From: Apostichopus japonicus
Lineage: Eukaryota; Echinodermata; Holothuroidea; Aspidochirotida; Stichopodidae
DNA: 64,000 nucleotides
Reading direction: 5' to 3'
Assembly (NCBI RefSeq): GCF_037975245.1
Contig: NC_092569.1
Span: 6,008,501 to 6,072,500 of the forward strand
In this document: positions 12,945 to 25,325 of the stretch, piece after piece
Layout of the letters: every line of letters starts with the position of its first letter
Numbering within the stretch: position 1 is the first letter of the stretch
Notes under the pieces: model-generated
What the model saw: only the letters and a program-made list of their open reading frames with translations
Told to the model about the DNA's origin: nothing
Databases searched by the model: none
Translations under genes and position numbers: made by a program

Positions 12945-15895
12945 AACAGGAATAGGTATCGAGACATTACTAAATCCTGTTTTTTTAGACTATGATATAT
13001 CAAGACAATCATATATATATTGAGAATTGGACTAGGAATAGAAACATTGCTAATCCTGTTTTGTATTTTAGACTATGACATATCAAGACCATAATATATA
13101 TTGAAAACAGGACTAAAGGTATAGAAACATTACTAATCCTGTTCTTTTTTTAGACTATGATATATCAAGACCATAATATATATGGAAAACTGGAATAGGT
13201 ATAGAAACATTACTAATCCTGTTTTGTTTTTAGGACTATGACATATCAAGACCATAATATATATGGAAAACTAGACTATAGGCATAGAAACATCACTAAT
13301 CCTGTTTATTTTGTAGACTATGATATATCAAGACCATAATATATGTTGAAAACTAGACTAAAGGTTTAGAAACATTACTAATCCTGTTCTTTTTTTAGAC
13401 TATGATATATCAAGACCATAATATATATGGAAAACTGGACTAGGGATAGAAACATTACTAATCCTGTTTTTTTTTAGACTATGATATATCAAGACCATAA
13501 TATATATGGAAAACTGGACTAGGTATAGAAACATTACTAATCCTGTTTTTTTTTAGACTATGATATATCAAGACCATAATATTTATGGAAAACTGGACTA
13601 GGTATAGCAACATTACTAATCCTGTTTTTTTTAGACTATGATATATCAAGACCATAATATATATGGAAAACTGGACTAGGTATAGAAACATTACTAATCC
13701 TGTTTTTTTTTAGACTATGATATATCAAGACCATAATATTTATGGAAAACTGGACTAGGTATAGCAACATTACTAATCCTGTTTTGTTTTTAGGACTATG
13801 ACATATCAAGACATAATATAAATTGAAAACTAGACTATAGGCATAGAAACATCACTAATCCTGTTTATTTTGTAGACTATGATATATCAAGACCATAATA
13901 TATATGGAAAACTGGACTAAAGGTATAGAAACATTACTAATCCTGTTCTTTTTTTAGACTATGATATATCAAGACCATAATATATATGGAAAACTGGACT
14001 AGGGATAGAAACATTACTAATCCTGTTTTGTATTTTAGACTATGACATATCAAGACCATAATATATATTGAAAACAGGACTAAAGGTATAGAAACATTAC
14101 TAATCCTGTTCTTTTTTTAGACTATGATATATCAAGACCATAATATATATGGAAAACTGGAATAGGTATAGAAACATTACTAATCCTGTTTTGTTTTTAG
14201 GACTATGACATATCAAGACCATAATATATATGGAAAACTAGACTATAGGCATAGAAACATCACTAATCCTGTTTATTTTGTAGACTATGATATATCAAGA
14301 CCATAATATATGTTGAAAACTAGACTAAAGGTTTAGAAACATTACTAATCCTGTTCTTTTTTTAGACTATGATATATCAAGACCATAATATATATGGAAA
14401 ACTGGACTAGGGATAGAAACATTACTAATCCTGTTTTTTTTTAGACTATGATATATCAAGACCATAATATATATTGAAAACAGGACTAAAGGTATAGAAA
14501 CATTACTAATCCTGTTCTTTTTTTAGACTATGATATATCAAGACCATAATATATATGGAAAACTGGAATAGGTATAGAAACATTACTAATCCTGTTTTGT
14601 TTTTAGGACTATGACATATCAAGACCATAATATATATGGAAAACTAGACTATAGGCATAGAAACATCACTAATCCTGTTTATTTTGTAGACTATGATATA
14701 TCAAGACCATAATATATATGGAAAACTGGACTAGGTATAGAAACATTACTAATCCTGTTCTTTTTTTAGACTATGATATATCAAGACCATAATATATATG
14801 GAAAACTGGACTAGGGATAGAAACATTACTAATCCTGTTTTTTTTTAGACTATGATATATCAAGACCATAATATATATGGAAAACTGGACTAGGTATAGA
14901 AACATTACTAATCCTGTTTTTTTTTAGACTATGATATATCAAGACCATAATATTTATGGAAAACTGGACTAGGTATAGCAACATTACTAATCCTGTTTTT
15001 TTTAGACTATGATATATCAAGACCATAATATATATGGAAAACTGGACTAGGTATAGAAACATTACTAATCCTGTTTTTTTTTAGACTATGATATATCAAG
15101 ACCATAATATTTATGGAAAACTGGACTAGGTATAGCAACATTACTAATCCTGTTTTGTTTTTAGGACTATGACATATCAAGACATAATATAAATTGAAAA
15201 CTAGACTATAGGCATAGAAACATCACTAATCCTGTTTATTTTGTAGACTATGATATATCAAGACCATAATATATATGGAAAACTGGACTAAAGGTATAGA
15301 AACATTACTAATCCTGTTCTTTTTTTAGACTATGATATATCAAGACCAAATATATATGGAAAACTGGAATAGGTATAGAAACATTACTAATCCTGTTTTT
15401 TTTAGACTATGATATATCAAGACCATAATATATATGGAAAACTGGACTAAAGGTATAGAAACATTACTAATCCTGTTCTTTTTTTTAGACTATGATATAT
15501 CAAGACCATAATATATATGGAAAACTGGACTAGGTATAGAAACATTTACTTATCCTGTTTTTTTTTAGACTATGATATATCAAGCCCATAATATATATGG
15601 AAAACTGGACTAGGTATAGAAACATTACTAATCCTTTTTTTTTTTAGACTATGATATATCAAGACCATAATATATATGGAAAACTGGACTAGGTATAGAA
15701 ACATTACTAATCCTGTTTTTTTTAGACTATGATATATCAAGACCATAATATATATGAAAAACTGGACTAAAGGTATAGAAACATTACTAATCCTGTTTGG
15801 TATTTTAGACTATGACATATCAAGCCCATAATATATATGGAAAACTGGACTAGGTATAGCAACATTACTAATCCTGTTTTGTTTTTTAGACTATG
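12945..15895. repeat. 79-bp minisatellite with higher-order repeats, about 37 units
   Basis: The unit is about 79 bp and begins at GACTATGATATATCAAGACC. Starts fall at 13477, 13556, 13634 and 13713. Unit types differ (ATATATGG or ATATTTATGG; GGTATAG, GGCATAG or AAAGGTATAG; different T-run lengths). Blocks of units recur as a set: the block at 13479-13691 is repeated at 14850-15062, 1371 bp away. Each unit contains CATTACTAATCCTG, a T run and TTTAG, which on the plus strand resembles branch point, pyrimidine tract and 3' splice site. Confidence 0.95.
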
Positions 15896-18800
15896 ACATT
15901 ATCGCCCCATGGAATTGTAAAAAGTGGAGTATAGGAATGCGTTGAAATCTTGATCGGGCCACATGCATGTGTAGATTATTGTGTTTACATTTGTGTAATG
16001 AACATGCTGACATTGGCGGTTGCAGTGATTTGACGTTAAATCGTTCGCGCCATAAGAGCAGCAGAAAATAGATTTCTTTCTTTCGATTTCGACAGCTTTT
16101 CACCATTAAACTCACTTGGTCAGAGTGCATTTCGGATAAGAAACATTGAATCTACTTCGGAATTTTGTTTTCCGATATTCATCAGCAAACACGTATTGAG
16201 ACTTTAAAGTCTGTACTTTGTGTTTAGGTTGTCACTATGGTAACCTGAATGTATTATCTGTTACCTTAGCAAACGAAAAATTGTACTAGGAATGATAAAA
16301 CTGAGTAGAAACTCAAGCATGTTTGAAAATGAGAAGTATATATGTTATACGCTACAGTTAAATTCGTAGGATACAATATTTTAGGTAGAGTTTTCTTAAA
16401 CGGTTAATAACTCGCTTATTTTTAATATCCAAACACTTGAAACGGCATTGGTCACTTACCTTGGGAGCTGTGCAAATACGTGTTAATATTATAAGGTTCG
16501 GTATAAAAACAAACTACAGCTGTTTAGTAGGTAATATAAATACAAATATCGGTCCTATTACTCCCTCAACAGTTTCCTCGAATACACACCAGATGTTTTT
16601 GTTTGAATAAATTCATATCAATTGGAGGTAAATTGTCTATTTTGTCAAATTAATATTCGCTGAATTCACATCAAAGGTGAAACACATCAAGCCATTTGGG
16701 TGCGAGTGTGCGTATTCTTGTGGGTAAGTGATTTTCCTATACTGCGGGCAAGGTATTTAAACTTTAAACGACAAGGTCGCGGAGCAAGTTGATATCTTTG
16801 GTTTATATATTTTTGCTGTTTTTTTTATATTAAATATTTGCCAAGATGTGGACTACCCATAATACCCTTCTGCGACTACAAAAAGGGAAGGTCAGCCTAG
16901 TTGATGGGCGGGGGAGGATGGAAGCGGGGATGGTGCTGAGGTTTTAGTTTGTGATGCATGGCTTTATGCATACTAGGAGAACAGCAATACTATGACTACA
17001 CGAAACTCTGCCCTTCAAAGCATCCGTTACTTGCCATCGATAATTGTGTTACATCCTCCACTGCAGGCTTAGTTCTAAGAAAGTCCAACTAAGAGATTTA
17101 TAATGCAGTGAGCTCGATCTCGTTACCCATGATGCTCCAGTAATACAACATGTTTCCTTTCCAAACTGTGCCATCTGTTGCTCTTTCTGGTCCGATGTTG
17201 CGCACTCACTAATAATATTTCAAGCTTCTGTATCTCAAGTTCTATCCCTGTAATGGTCAAGTACGGAAGCGTGGAAAGGACATCACGTTGTCGACTTATA
17301 CAAAACATCAGATTCTTTTTTACCGTTTTACAAACTTAGTACATGTCGTCAATACGGTAATTATCAGATATTTTGACGAAGTAAGTGTGCAAAACGGTTT
17401 CGTATATTTTACGTTTTGACGAGAAACATTAATTGTGCAAAATGGGTACTTTAAGATTTTTGACATTTTGCAATGTGTGTAAGTCGTCAATGTGCATGTC
17501 AGTTCTACGCTTCCGTAGTAAAGTATCCTAACAACAGATATAAAAGTCGCAAAATACAACTTGGAAGGAACTAGGCCTACATATGATTTTACGAAATTAA
17601 AGGCACGTAGCAAGTTAGAGGGGAAGCATTGTGGGACAACTATGCTGTCTCTCTAATGCATTGGTTACAAATCAATCAATTCAGTTCAATCAAACGTATC
17701 ATTCTAATAGCCTCGATCACCAGTAACAGATTAGATCATTTCTAGTTGCTCGTTTGTGGTAATCTGGAATTCACTATATATGCTACTAGGAACGACTACA
17801 ATACTGTATTGTTATATACAGTAATATATCCCAAATTTTCGCACACGTTAATTTCCACGAATTAATGCAGGGACAACCATTTTGTTGAAAATAACTCGGT
17901 GATTATACGGTAAATATCACGATAAGTGATCATTTTAGTTCCAGTTTGCTGTTTAGATTTCTTGCAACTTCAGTAACATGTTACATATACGGCCTTCTAC
18001 ACTCAACCTTTCTCAGATGTCCTACATTTGATATTTACATCGAAATAGAAACAGCAACATCATTCAGTACATAATTCCGTACGTAGTAAGATGATAGGAA
18101 TGTGCTGCGAAGAACCAACTCACTGGTTTGAAGCCAATACCAACGTTAATTAATTTAATTTCAAGATACCATTAAGCATTACTGGGACTATTCTACTGTA
18201 GTGAAAGGGTATGGAACAAGACCAGGAAACACATCCGTTTTACATAAATGTAGATTAAAAATATATAGATCCAGTTTGGATTGACCTGTGACGTACAACG
18301 ACAGCGATTGCAGCATGCATGCTCCAGTTGTCAACCGTGCGTAGTCGCGACAGACGTTATAATCTTCGAATTTGACTTTCGGGTCCTGGCTCCGCGCACG
18401 TGGGTTCCGCATGACCTGATGTAGGGTGGCAGGCGTTCGTTTCGACCACCTTACTATCTCAACTATTGGGATGTAGTACTCCACGGCACTGCTAAACCAT
18501 TCCAGTAAAGTAAATCAGACTAGTTTGCTGAGTGGGCAGCTGTAAAATTTGTTGCCCATGCAGTGGTTATTTTCTAATTTACTTGGTGGGCAACATTGGA
18601 CTTTCCATGCAGAATACAATTTTAAAATAGTCATTTAAACATCGTTCAGCAATTCACTACGGTATCTATCGGCTACTTACATGGGAAACCCATTGTTGGG
18701 CGCAACATTTCCCTTCATTTCCGAGTGTGAGAAAGCAGGGCAGGGTGATTGTAAGATGTTTCGTCGGAAGTATCTGGGAAGTATAATGATATGGGCCTTT

Positions 18801-20393
18801 CTTCTCTCCAGTGTGCTATTTACGTATGACGTCACTATAATAGAGACTAAGCAAATATTGATTTGACTTCGAATTGCAAATAATTTTCACTTTGTAGTAC
18901 TTGACATGATATGCTAGCCTGATCGTGCTAATGGATTGGATTGTTAATGGATTGCAATTAATGGAAGTTAGTATACAAAGGATCAATCGTCTTCCAAGAT
19001 TAAGACAATATACCTTGCTTTCGGAGCCCTTTATCCTTTATATAGTCTTGTAATTGACTGTATTCTGCAAACTAAATACACCTGCAGCAACTGCTCGTAA
19101 CAACAAATATTCCGCATGTGCCTTGTAGAACTGTTTTATGTTTCCTAGCGTTGTTGGTGAAACACAATTTTAGGTATGGTTAACATATATACGACACTAT
19201 ATTGTTTTATATAAACACATGTTTATTGTTTTATAACACCAGATTGTTTAATAATTCGTGTTATATAAACACGCGTTATAAATAAACCAATCAATGATTA
19301 ACGCAAGGTGGAGGACTATAAAGACAATATTATAACGGTGTATCTTCGCAAGCAACAGAGACGTCACGTAGATAGACTCATGTTCAGAGGCGTTTTTCCT
19401 TTTCCGTTTAATAGTGGTCGTTCCGGTAGTAGCGAAAGGAAGCAATCGAGTCTTTTCGACAAACAAAATAATGCTTGTCATATCCCTGATATATGTTTGG
19501 CATTTAATACGGTACCGAGAGATCAAAATGATTACTACACACAATAATATAAGTCCGACCTATACATTAGCAAACATTCGTAAACTCGCGATGTGTGTAA
19601 CTTATCTTTGTACCTCTCTCTTTAATTGGCAAAAAATAATATGATGTTTATATGTATTTATAGGTGTAACATCTATGCCATACTAAACGAATAACATGTA
19701 TAGTCGGTGGTCACGTTATACTCCTTACCAAAACCATTCAAGGACACAGAAATCATTGGCATTACCATGTAGTACAACATAGTTGTGCCCACTTTCGAAA
19801 GGGGTAGCAAAAGCCAACTCCACGCCTCCATCCAGCCCCCCCCCCCATCTCTCCCTTGATACGTCTATGTTTTAGTATTGCGTCCAGCAAAAGAGGAAAG
19901 TTTGAAGACTGTTCCAGCTTGCTCCTCAGGACAGGCTCAATTTTTAATATTAAGCAATGTTTTATACTTATATCGATGAACTCCAAACAAGCTGCCAAAC
20001 CAGTGATCCGTTGTTCATTCATACTTAGTAAAGATTCCTAAATCCTATTGGTCCATTCAGGTCAGCTGACCGTGGTTAATCCTGTGAGTAACGCACGGTA
20101 AAATTACGGGGCATCACTTGTTTTGTTTTATGATTTTTCCCCCACACAAATGGTAGTGTATCCGGGTGTTAATGCTATCGCTGGATGCACTCGGGCTCCG
20201 CCCTCGTGCATCGCTTGCGTTATCCCCCGATCGTGCATTAATCCTGTGAGTAACGCACGCTAGACCGTTGATTAACCCCTTATTAAAGGATGTCTTTAGC
20301 CACAAAATTAAGTTTGATATGTTGTAGGCTGTTAAAAGCCACTGTTATCAGGTTGCACTTCTATAACATTTGTAATTTGTTTTAGAAATGACC
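15896..20393. other. No gene recognised
   Basis: About 4.5 kb of AT-rich sequence without a convincing exon, RNA gene or complete element. Two direct copies of a 21-base motif containing CCTGTGAGTAACGCACG lie near 20077 and 20239, flanking a GC-rich patch (CACTCGGGCTCCGCCCTCG). Confidence 0.35.
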
Positions 20394-20401
20394 CTTTAGA
20401 C

Positions 20402-20807
20402 CAGGGTTGTCCAACCTACGGCCCGCGGGCCACAGTCCGGCCCGCCGCAGGGTTGCGTCCGGCCCGCCAGAGATGCTCTACGGTGCGAAATTCTGGTGTC
20501 CAGATTTATTGATAACAGTTTGAAGCTATATAATCAATCAATCAAACCTTCTGGGTAAAAAAAAAATGCATACAGGTCAGTTTGTGTGACACTCTCAGCG
20601 GACGGGGGGGGGGGGGGGCGGCTAGACTTTATTCATCTGTTTTATCAGGAAGGAAATAAATCAGTGCGCTACGCGCGCAATGCTCATATTTTGTTGCCTT
20701 GGGTTTCGGGCAAAAATTCGAAAAATCGAGCGTAGGGTTCATGCGGCCCCCTCCTTCATCATAATCATTCCATGTGGCCCTCCTCTGCAAAAGGTTGGAC
20801 AACCCTG
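20402..20807. mobile_element. hAT-type MITE with 8-bp TSD
   Basis: A 406-bp element starts CAGGGTTGTCCAACCT and ends AGGTTGGACAACCCTG, a perfect 16-bp terminal inverted repeat. The flanks carry the exact 8-bp duplication CTTTAGAC (20394-20401 and 20808-20815). Sub-terminal CGGCCCGC-rich blocks are typical of hAT non-autonomous elements. No transposase is encoded. A poly-G run lies near 20605. Confidence 0.93.
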
Positions 20808-20815
20808 CTTTAGAC

Positions 20816-21287
20816 AGCTGAGGCTCATCAATTAAAGTTACTGGACTACTAGTCTAACGCACAGACCCGTTAGGTCAGTTCCTGAGATGCAACACAAATC
20901 TCAACGAGAAGAGAGTTTGGAGTCCTCCAAATTAATGTATTATAAATTATTTTGTCAAAGACAAATGGTGTTGAATGCCATGCAATGGTGCTCTCTTATT
21001 GATATGTAGATAAGATAACATGTTTTGGAGAAGTTAATTTGAATATATTTAAACAATGGATCAACATTAACATTTGAGAGATTTAGCTTATTTATAGGTG
21101 AATATCTTAAAACCGAGCAGCTATACAGAAACGTTTCCAGCTCTTACCTTTTTCTGCCTAAAGTCATGGCATACTCATCAAGAGTCGATATGAATCCGTG
21201 AGCTCTCTCATGAAAAGTTCCAAAGAAAGTAAACAATTCGACACATAACTTCCTGCACACGTGAGCGACCCAAGTATAAAACAAAAG
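20816..21287. other. No gene recognised
   Basis: AT-rich spacer between the hAT MITE and the tRNA gene. Nothing identifiable. Confidence 0.4.
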
Positions 21288-21361
21288 TACCCCTGACGGG
21301 ACTCGAACCCGCAACCTTTGAATTAGAAGTCCAATGCGCTTTCCGATTGCGCCACAGGGGC
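21288..21361 (-). tRNA. tRNA-Arg (anticodon UCU), intronless
   Basis: The minus strand folds as a full cloverleaf. The acceptor arm is GCCCCTG with CAGGGGT (one G-U pair). The D arm is GCGC...GCGC. The anticodon stem TTGGA/TTCAA encloses the loop CTTCTAA, so the anticodon is TCT, reading AGA. The T arm is GCGGG-TTCGAGT-CCCGT. The A box (TGGCGCAATCGG) and B box (GGTTCGAGTCC) are intact, and the sequence resembles metazoan tRNA-Arg(UCU). Many animal UCU genes have an intron after the anticodon; none is present here. On the transcribed strand no T run follows closely, so it may belong to a dispersed or decayed set, but the folding looks functional. Confidence 0.9.
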
Positions 21362-21610
21362 GTTGTATTTAATAGGCAATCCATTGAAATATACCATATA
21401 ATGACGTTCCCAGTTTGACACTAAAATTGAAGAGGCGTTATAGCGTTCTACAAGTTAGGCCAATCTTTGAATAATATCAACAATCTTTGAATAATACTTA
21501 ATTTAATGTGTTATGTTGATTATATAAGATAAATTTAACATGATTTGATTGAGTTATTCATATTTGTAAAATAATGTTTTAATATTAACATTTAAGCCGG
21601 CACTTAGGAG

Positions 21611-22123
21611 CAAGGGCGGCGGAACCGGGGGACACAGGGGGCACGTGCCCCGTCCCCCACTTTTCCTCAGGTTAAAAATGTGCCCTTTTTCTACATAAAA
21701 CTTGTACTCTTGATCACCTTATTAGGTCAGCGATATTTCAGTAAGAGATCTAATCCTAATTTAGAACAAGTAATGAATTTCTGTGGGTCAAAATCAAAGC
21801 TATTTCATTTGCTTTCATGCATGTATCCATCGCATTTGCAGGGACTTGGACTTTATAATGATTTCACCTCATTTTGTCTCGAAAGAAAACTTGTTCCTTC
21901 TTTCCCAATTTGCACATTGGATATTGCAGTGCTAGTATGCATTTTTCCTTGGGGGGGGGGGGGGGTGGGGGCAAGTTGATGGAGTGACGTGTATTCGCAA
22001 ATAAGATAATACAATAGAGTTATAAAGGGTACTAAATATCAGGCTGCATCAGTCCAATCGAATTTCTGCAAAGTGCCCCTCGACGTCGGTGCCCCCAGAT
22101 TAAAAGTGCTTCCGCCACCCTTG
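21611..22123. mobile_element. hAT-like MITE, second family, 8-bp TSD
   Basis: A 513-bp element begins CAAGGGCGGCGGAACC and ends CTTCCGCCACCCTTG, terminal inverted repeats with one mismatch over 14 bp. Exact 8-bp duplications CTTAGGAG lie at 21603-21610 and 22124-22131. The interior has GTGCCCC-rich ends and an AT-rich middle without a transposase. An open frame at 21680-21979 lies wholly inside and shows no family motif. Confidence 0.92.
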
Positions 22124-22131
22124 CTTAGGAG

Positions 22132-23345
22132 CCGACGCCATCATCGATTTAGCCTTCAAGGAGCATTGTAAAGATATCGCAAATTATACAAGGTGAAGAT
22201 CAGGAAACCCGAACAGCTACAGCTAGGGGACACACACCCAACCAACATCTGTGGTCTATGTGACATCTTTGTGAAGAAGAACTCCCCGAAACAGCTAAGA
22301 AAATATCGCTAAACTTGAGAGATAGCATATATAGTTTAACAGTGTTGTTTGCGGGCTATCATTTTTTAAATCTGTGACGTCATAGTGTCACTAGGATCTT
22401 AACTTTTTTTCATTCTCTCTGTTTTCGAGGAGCGTTACAAGTGTTGCCACAGAAACCATTGCCATCATTTAATCATGTTAAGGGGTTCAATACTTTAGAT
22501 TCAGCATCTGTAAAACCCATCTCCATCACGCCCAAACAAACATTGCAATATTAAAATAATGAATAGCATAAAGAATTGAAACATAAGTGGCTGAATGATG
22601 ATGTCATATTAATTCTTTGATCAAGTATTCAGCTTTCAGTATGAAAGAAAAACACGTTATAATGGAATCAGATTTGTCTTAGCTTTTTGTGGAAGTTGTT
22701 CATCACTGTTATCTATATCAAATAGACTAATAATGAAGGGTTTGTCTCTACTTTATAGCCTGGGGTGGGGGGGGGGGTTGAGAGTTCACAGGCTGTAAGA
22801 GGATAGATTTTGTTAGTGAGAGAGAAAGCGAGGTAGGCATCAATTTCATATTAAGGCAAAGGTGATGTATGTAAACCAAAATGGAGCCCAAGTTTACTAT
22901 CATCAAGTAGTCAATGAACTTGAAGGAAACCCAGACTATAATGAAACCGTTTAAAGACCTTTCGTTTTGAAGTTTATTGTTGATAAAACCTGTTAATGAC
23001 GAACTTTATAGTTACTTATCATCGACTGTTGGGATAGCAGTCATACTATAATAGGAAAAGAAAGTGAAAATGGAAAAGTTGGTGATGCAAGTGATATCGT
23101 GAGGGTTGTAATAATTAAGTAATTTAATATAAACATGCCAATTAACAAGTTGTATACATCCAATAAAGAACACATTTGGTTAATGTGATAATCAGTTTCA
23201 CGATAAAATGTTCGCACGTTGTAACTCAACCCTACGGCCCTACCGTGCTTGCGTCTGCATGTAATTTTACTATACTCCAATGACAACTTCCCACAAAACT
23301 ACGAACTTTCATCAGAATATATTGTAACAGTTGTGAGTTAACCAT
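22132..23345. other. No gene; contains a diverged dispersed repeat (about 22370-22760)
   Basis: The stretch with CTGTGACGTCATAGTG, GGTTCAATACTTTAGATTC and GGAAGTTGTTCATCACTG resembles segments at 53700-54870 and, in reverse, 57930-58450. It is therefore an old interspersed repeat. A poly-G run lies near 22766. No coding signal is seen. Confidence 0.5.
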
Positions 23346-23348
23346 GAT

Positions 23349-23834
23349 GTGCTACACAACTCATATTGAATTAGATTTACTCTTTACAATAGCGATGGTC
23401 AACGAGGGCCTTTCATGAAAGGATCCGTCATTTTGACATTAGAAATAAATTATGAAAAGATTGACAGCAATTGATTTAATTTCGCTGAACTAGTTTCATT
23501 CATTAGAACAATGAGAGTAACATCTCACAAGGTGACAAACACATGTCTCGGAAGAAACAATTTTAACCAGTTTTTGTTTCAAGATAAGTGCTACACAACT
23601 CATATTGAATTAGATTCACTCTTAACAATAGCCAATAGTAGTCATATAGAGGGGTCGTTTTTGATTGTCATACGTTTGAAAGTGTCCGTCATTTTGTCAT
23701 TATAAATGAATTTGTCAGCAAATTATTTCATTGCGCTGAATTAGTTTCCTTCATTAAAATAATGAGGGTAACATTTACATAGATGGAAACACATTTTACG
23801 TAAGAAACAATTGAATCCGCTTTTATTTCAAGAT
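23349..23834. repeat. Direct tandem duplication, 239-bp period
   Basis: GTGCTACACAACTCATATTG occurs at 23349 and 23588. The sequences after each copy align to TTTCAAGAT with moderate divergence. This is a two-unit duplication just 3' of the first GPCR gene. Confidence 0.85.
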
Positions 23835-24113
23835 CTGACTCTGTAAGGATTTTGAAATTGTCTTATTGTGACAGGAAAAGTCGGACCATGTTTTAAGTTT
23901 CCTTTTATAAGCGTCCTCTCATATTCTGCATTTGATGTTTTACTAATTCCAAGCGAGTAGCCAGGACGAGCAGGTGACCGAGTCTCTCCGAGCATACTGG
24001 TGTGTCCACCCACCCCAACCCACCCCCTTCTGTGACACCATCATGTTTGCAAGTATTGTGCCCCTCCGTAACTTATTGGTGCCCCTGCTCAAGTTGTCAT
24101 TGCACCTCCAACT

Positions 24114-25325
24114 CTATGGGCTATTGGCCCGTCTAACCCAGAGGTCGTCTGTGGCATTCTCTCTTTTAAAAACCTTTTTTAATCCATTCTGGAAGCTTCT
24201 GTATTTGAGTGTATATATGATAGGGTTAGTACAGACATTACTGGCGGCTAAAAGGATCGTAAGTTGGTGGAATGCTCCATTCCAATCATGCCTCACCGCA
24301 ACATTGTGGTGAAAATATAGAATTTGATTGGGTGTCCAGCAGGTGATGTAAGTCATACAAACAATAAACATCGTTACCAAAACGTTTCTTCTTGCTCGTT
24401 CTTTGGCAGCCCTCTTCCTTTTCCTAGTTTGACGTTGAGTCAACTTATAATTAGAAACTGTCTCATCAACATCATCATCATCATCATCACCAGCAGCAAC
24501 AGCATTATCATCAGTTCGACAAACATCTGATACCGGTTGTGTTGTCACTTGGAGGACGTAATCAAAATTGGAAGAGGCAGGGCCATATGTGGCTGATGTC
24601 GCCAATGCCACTGATCCTTGCACATCTTGATCAAGTCCGTGCCCATGTTTGCTTGGCTTTGGTCGTAGTGCTTGGAAAATGGAACTGTAAACGAACGTCA
24701 TCAAAGCTACAGGAATGATCAAAGTAGAAAACAGAGTAATATATCCAACGACAGGCACATTTTTAACGCTGCAGCCACCGAAACTTTCCTGACTTATAAA
24801 AAGGAAATAAATCCTTTGAAGGAACCCAATCACCCAAGCAAATGCGCAGACGATCCGAGCTTTGCTTCTGCTGGCTCGTTTCCGGTACACGTGCGGAAAT
24901 ACCACAGCCAAATATCTTTCAATCGTAAGGAATACTAAGTTAGTGGTAGACGTGGAAGCTACAGCCCAATAGAGAAACTCATTGAACCATATTTTACACA
25001 GAAACTTTGCTGCCATTGGGTTCCTCGGCATCCGCTCAAGTTGGTTTGGGTCACTTCCAGGAAAAACAAAAATGAGAAAGATTAGGACAGATCCAATGAA
25101 ATCAACGATGGATTGGTTTCCAATCAAAATGTTTGTAGTAATCCGGAGTTGCGGAATCTTATAAAAGACGAAGAGAACAGTACCGTTATCAATTATGCCA
25201 AGAAGAGCAATGATAACGAAGAAGAACTTGATAGGGGAAGGCCCTGTCGAAGACGACGCATCTTGATTTTCTTCCGTGACATTAGCAAGACATATTGTCC
25301 CACTCGTTACTAGTGCATCCATCAT
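24114..25325 (-). CDS. Single-exon rhodopsin-class (class A) GPCR, paralogue 1
   Basis: Intact 403-residue receptor starting with ATG (MMDALV). Seven hydrophobic segments lie at about 33-57, 66-89, 113-137, 157-178, 191-217, 313-337 and 352-374. Class A signatures are DNGTV in TM1 (46-50, with D where G is usual), NQSIVD in TM2 (70-75), Cys110 and Cys185 for the extracellular disulfide, ERY at the end of TM3 (136-138, replacing DRY), CWTP in TM6 (329-332) and NPIIY in TM7 (367-371). An N-glycosylation site NVT is at 15. The third intracellular loop is long (about 220-311), with a run of aspartates (280-286) and a basic end (RKRKRAAKERARR). Family knowledge: such receptors sit in the plasma membrane and signal through G proteins. 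The ligand cannot be read from the sequence; a peptide-type receptor or a member of an expanded echinoderm intronless group is plausible. Confidence 0.95.
   Translation of the reverse strand: MMDALVTSGTICLANVTEENQDASSSTGPSPIKFFFVIIALLGIIDNGTVLFVFYKIPQLRITTNILIGNQSIVDFIGSVLIFLIFVFPGSDPNQLERMPRNPMAAKFLCKIWFNEFLYWAVASTSTTNLVFLTIERYLAVVFPHVYRKRASRSKARIVCAFAWVIGFLQRIYFLFISQESFGGCSVKNVPVVGYITLFSTLIIPVALMTFVYSSIFQALRPKPSKHGHGLDQDVQGSVALATSATYGPASSNFDYVLQVTTQPVSDVCRTDDNAVAAGDDDDDDVDETVSNYKLTQRQTRKRKRAAKERARRNVLVTMFIVCMTYITCWTPNQILYFHHNVAVRHDWNGAFHQLTILLAASNVCTNPIIYTLKYRSFQNGLKKVFKRENATDDLWVRRANSP

Noticed and set aside
24324-25313. Several plus-strand open frames across the first GPCR
   Set aside because: Antisense shadows of the receptor gene; low-complexity and without homology.
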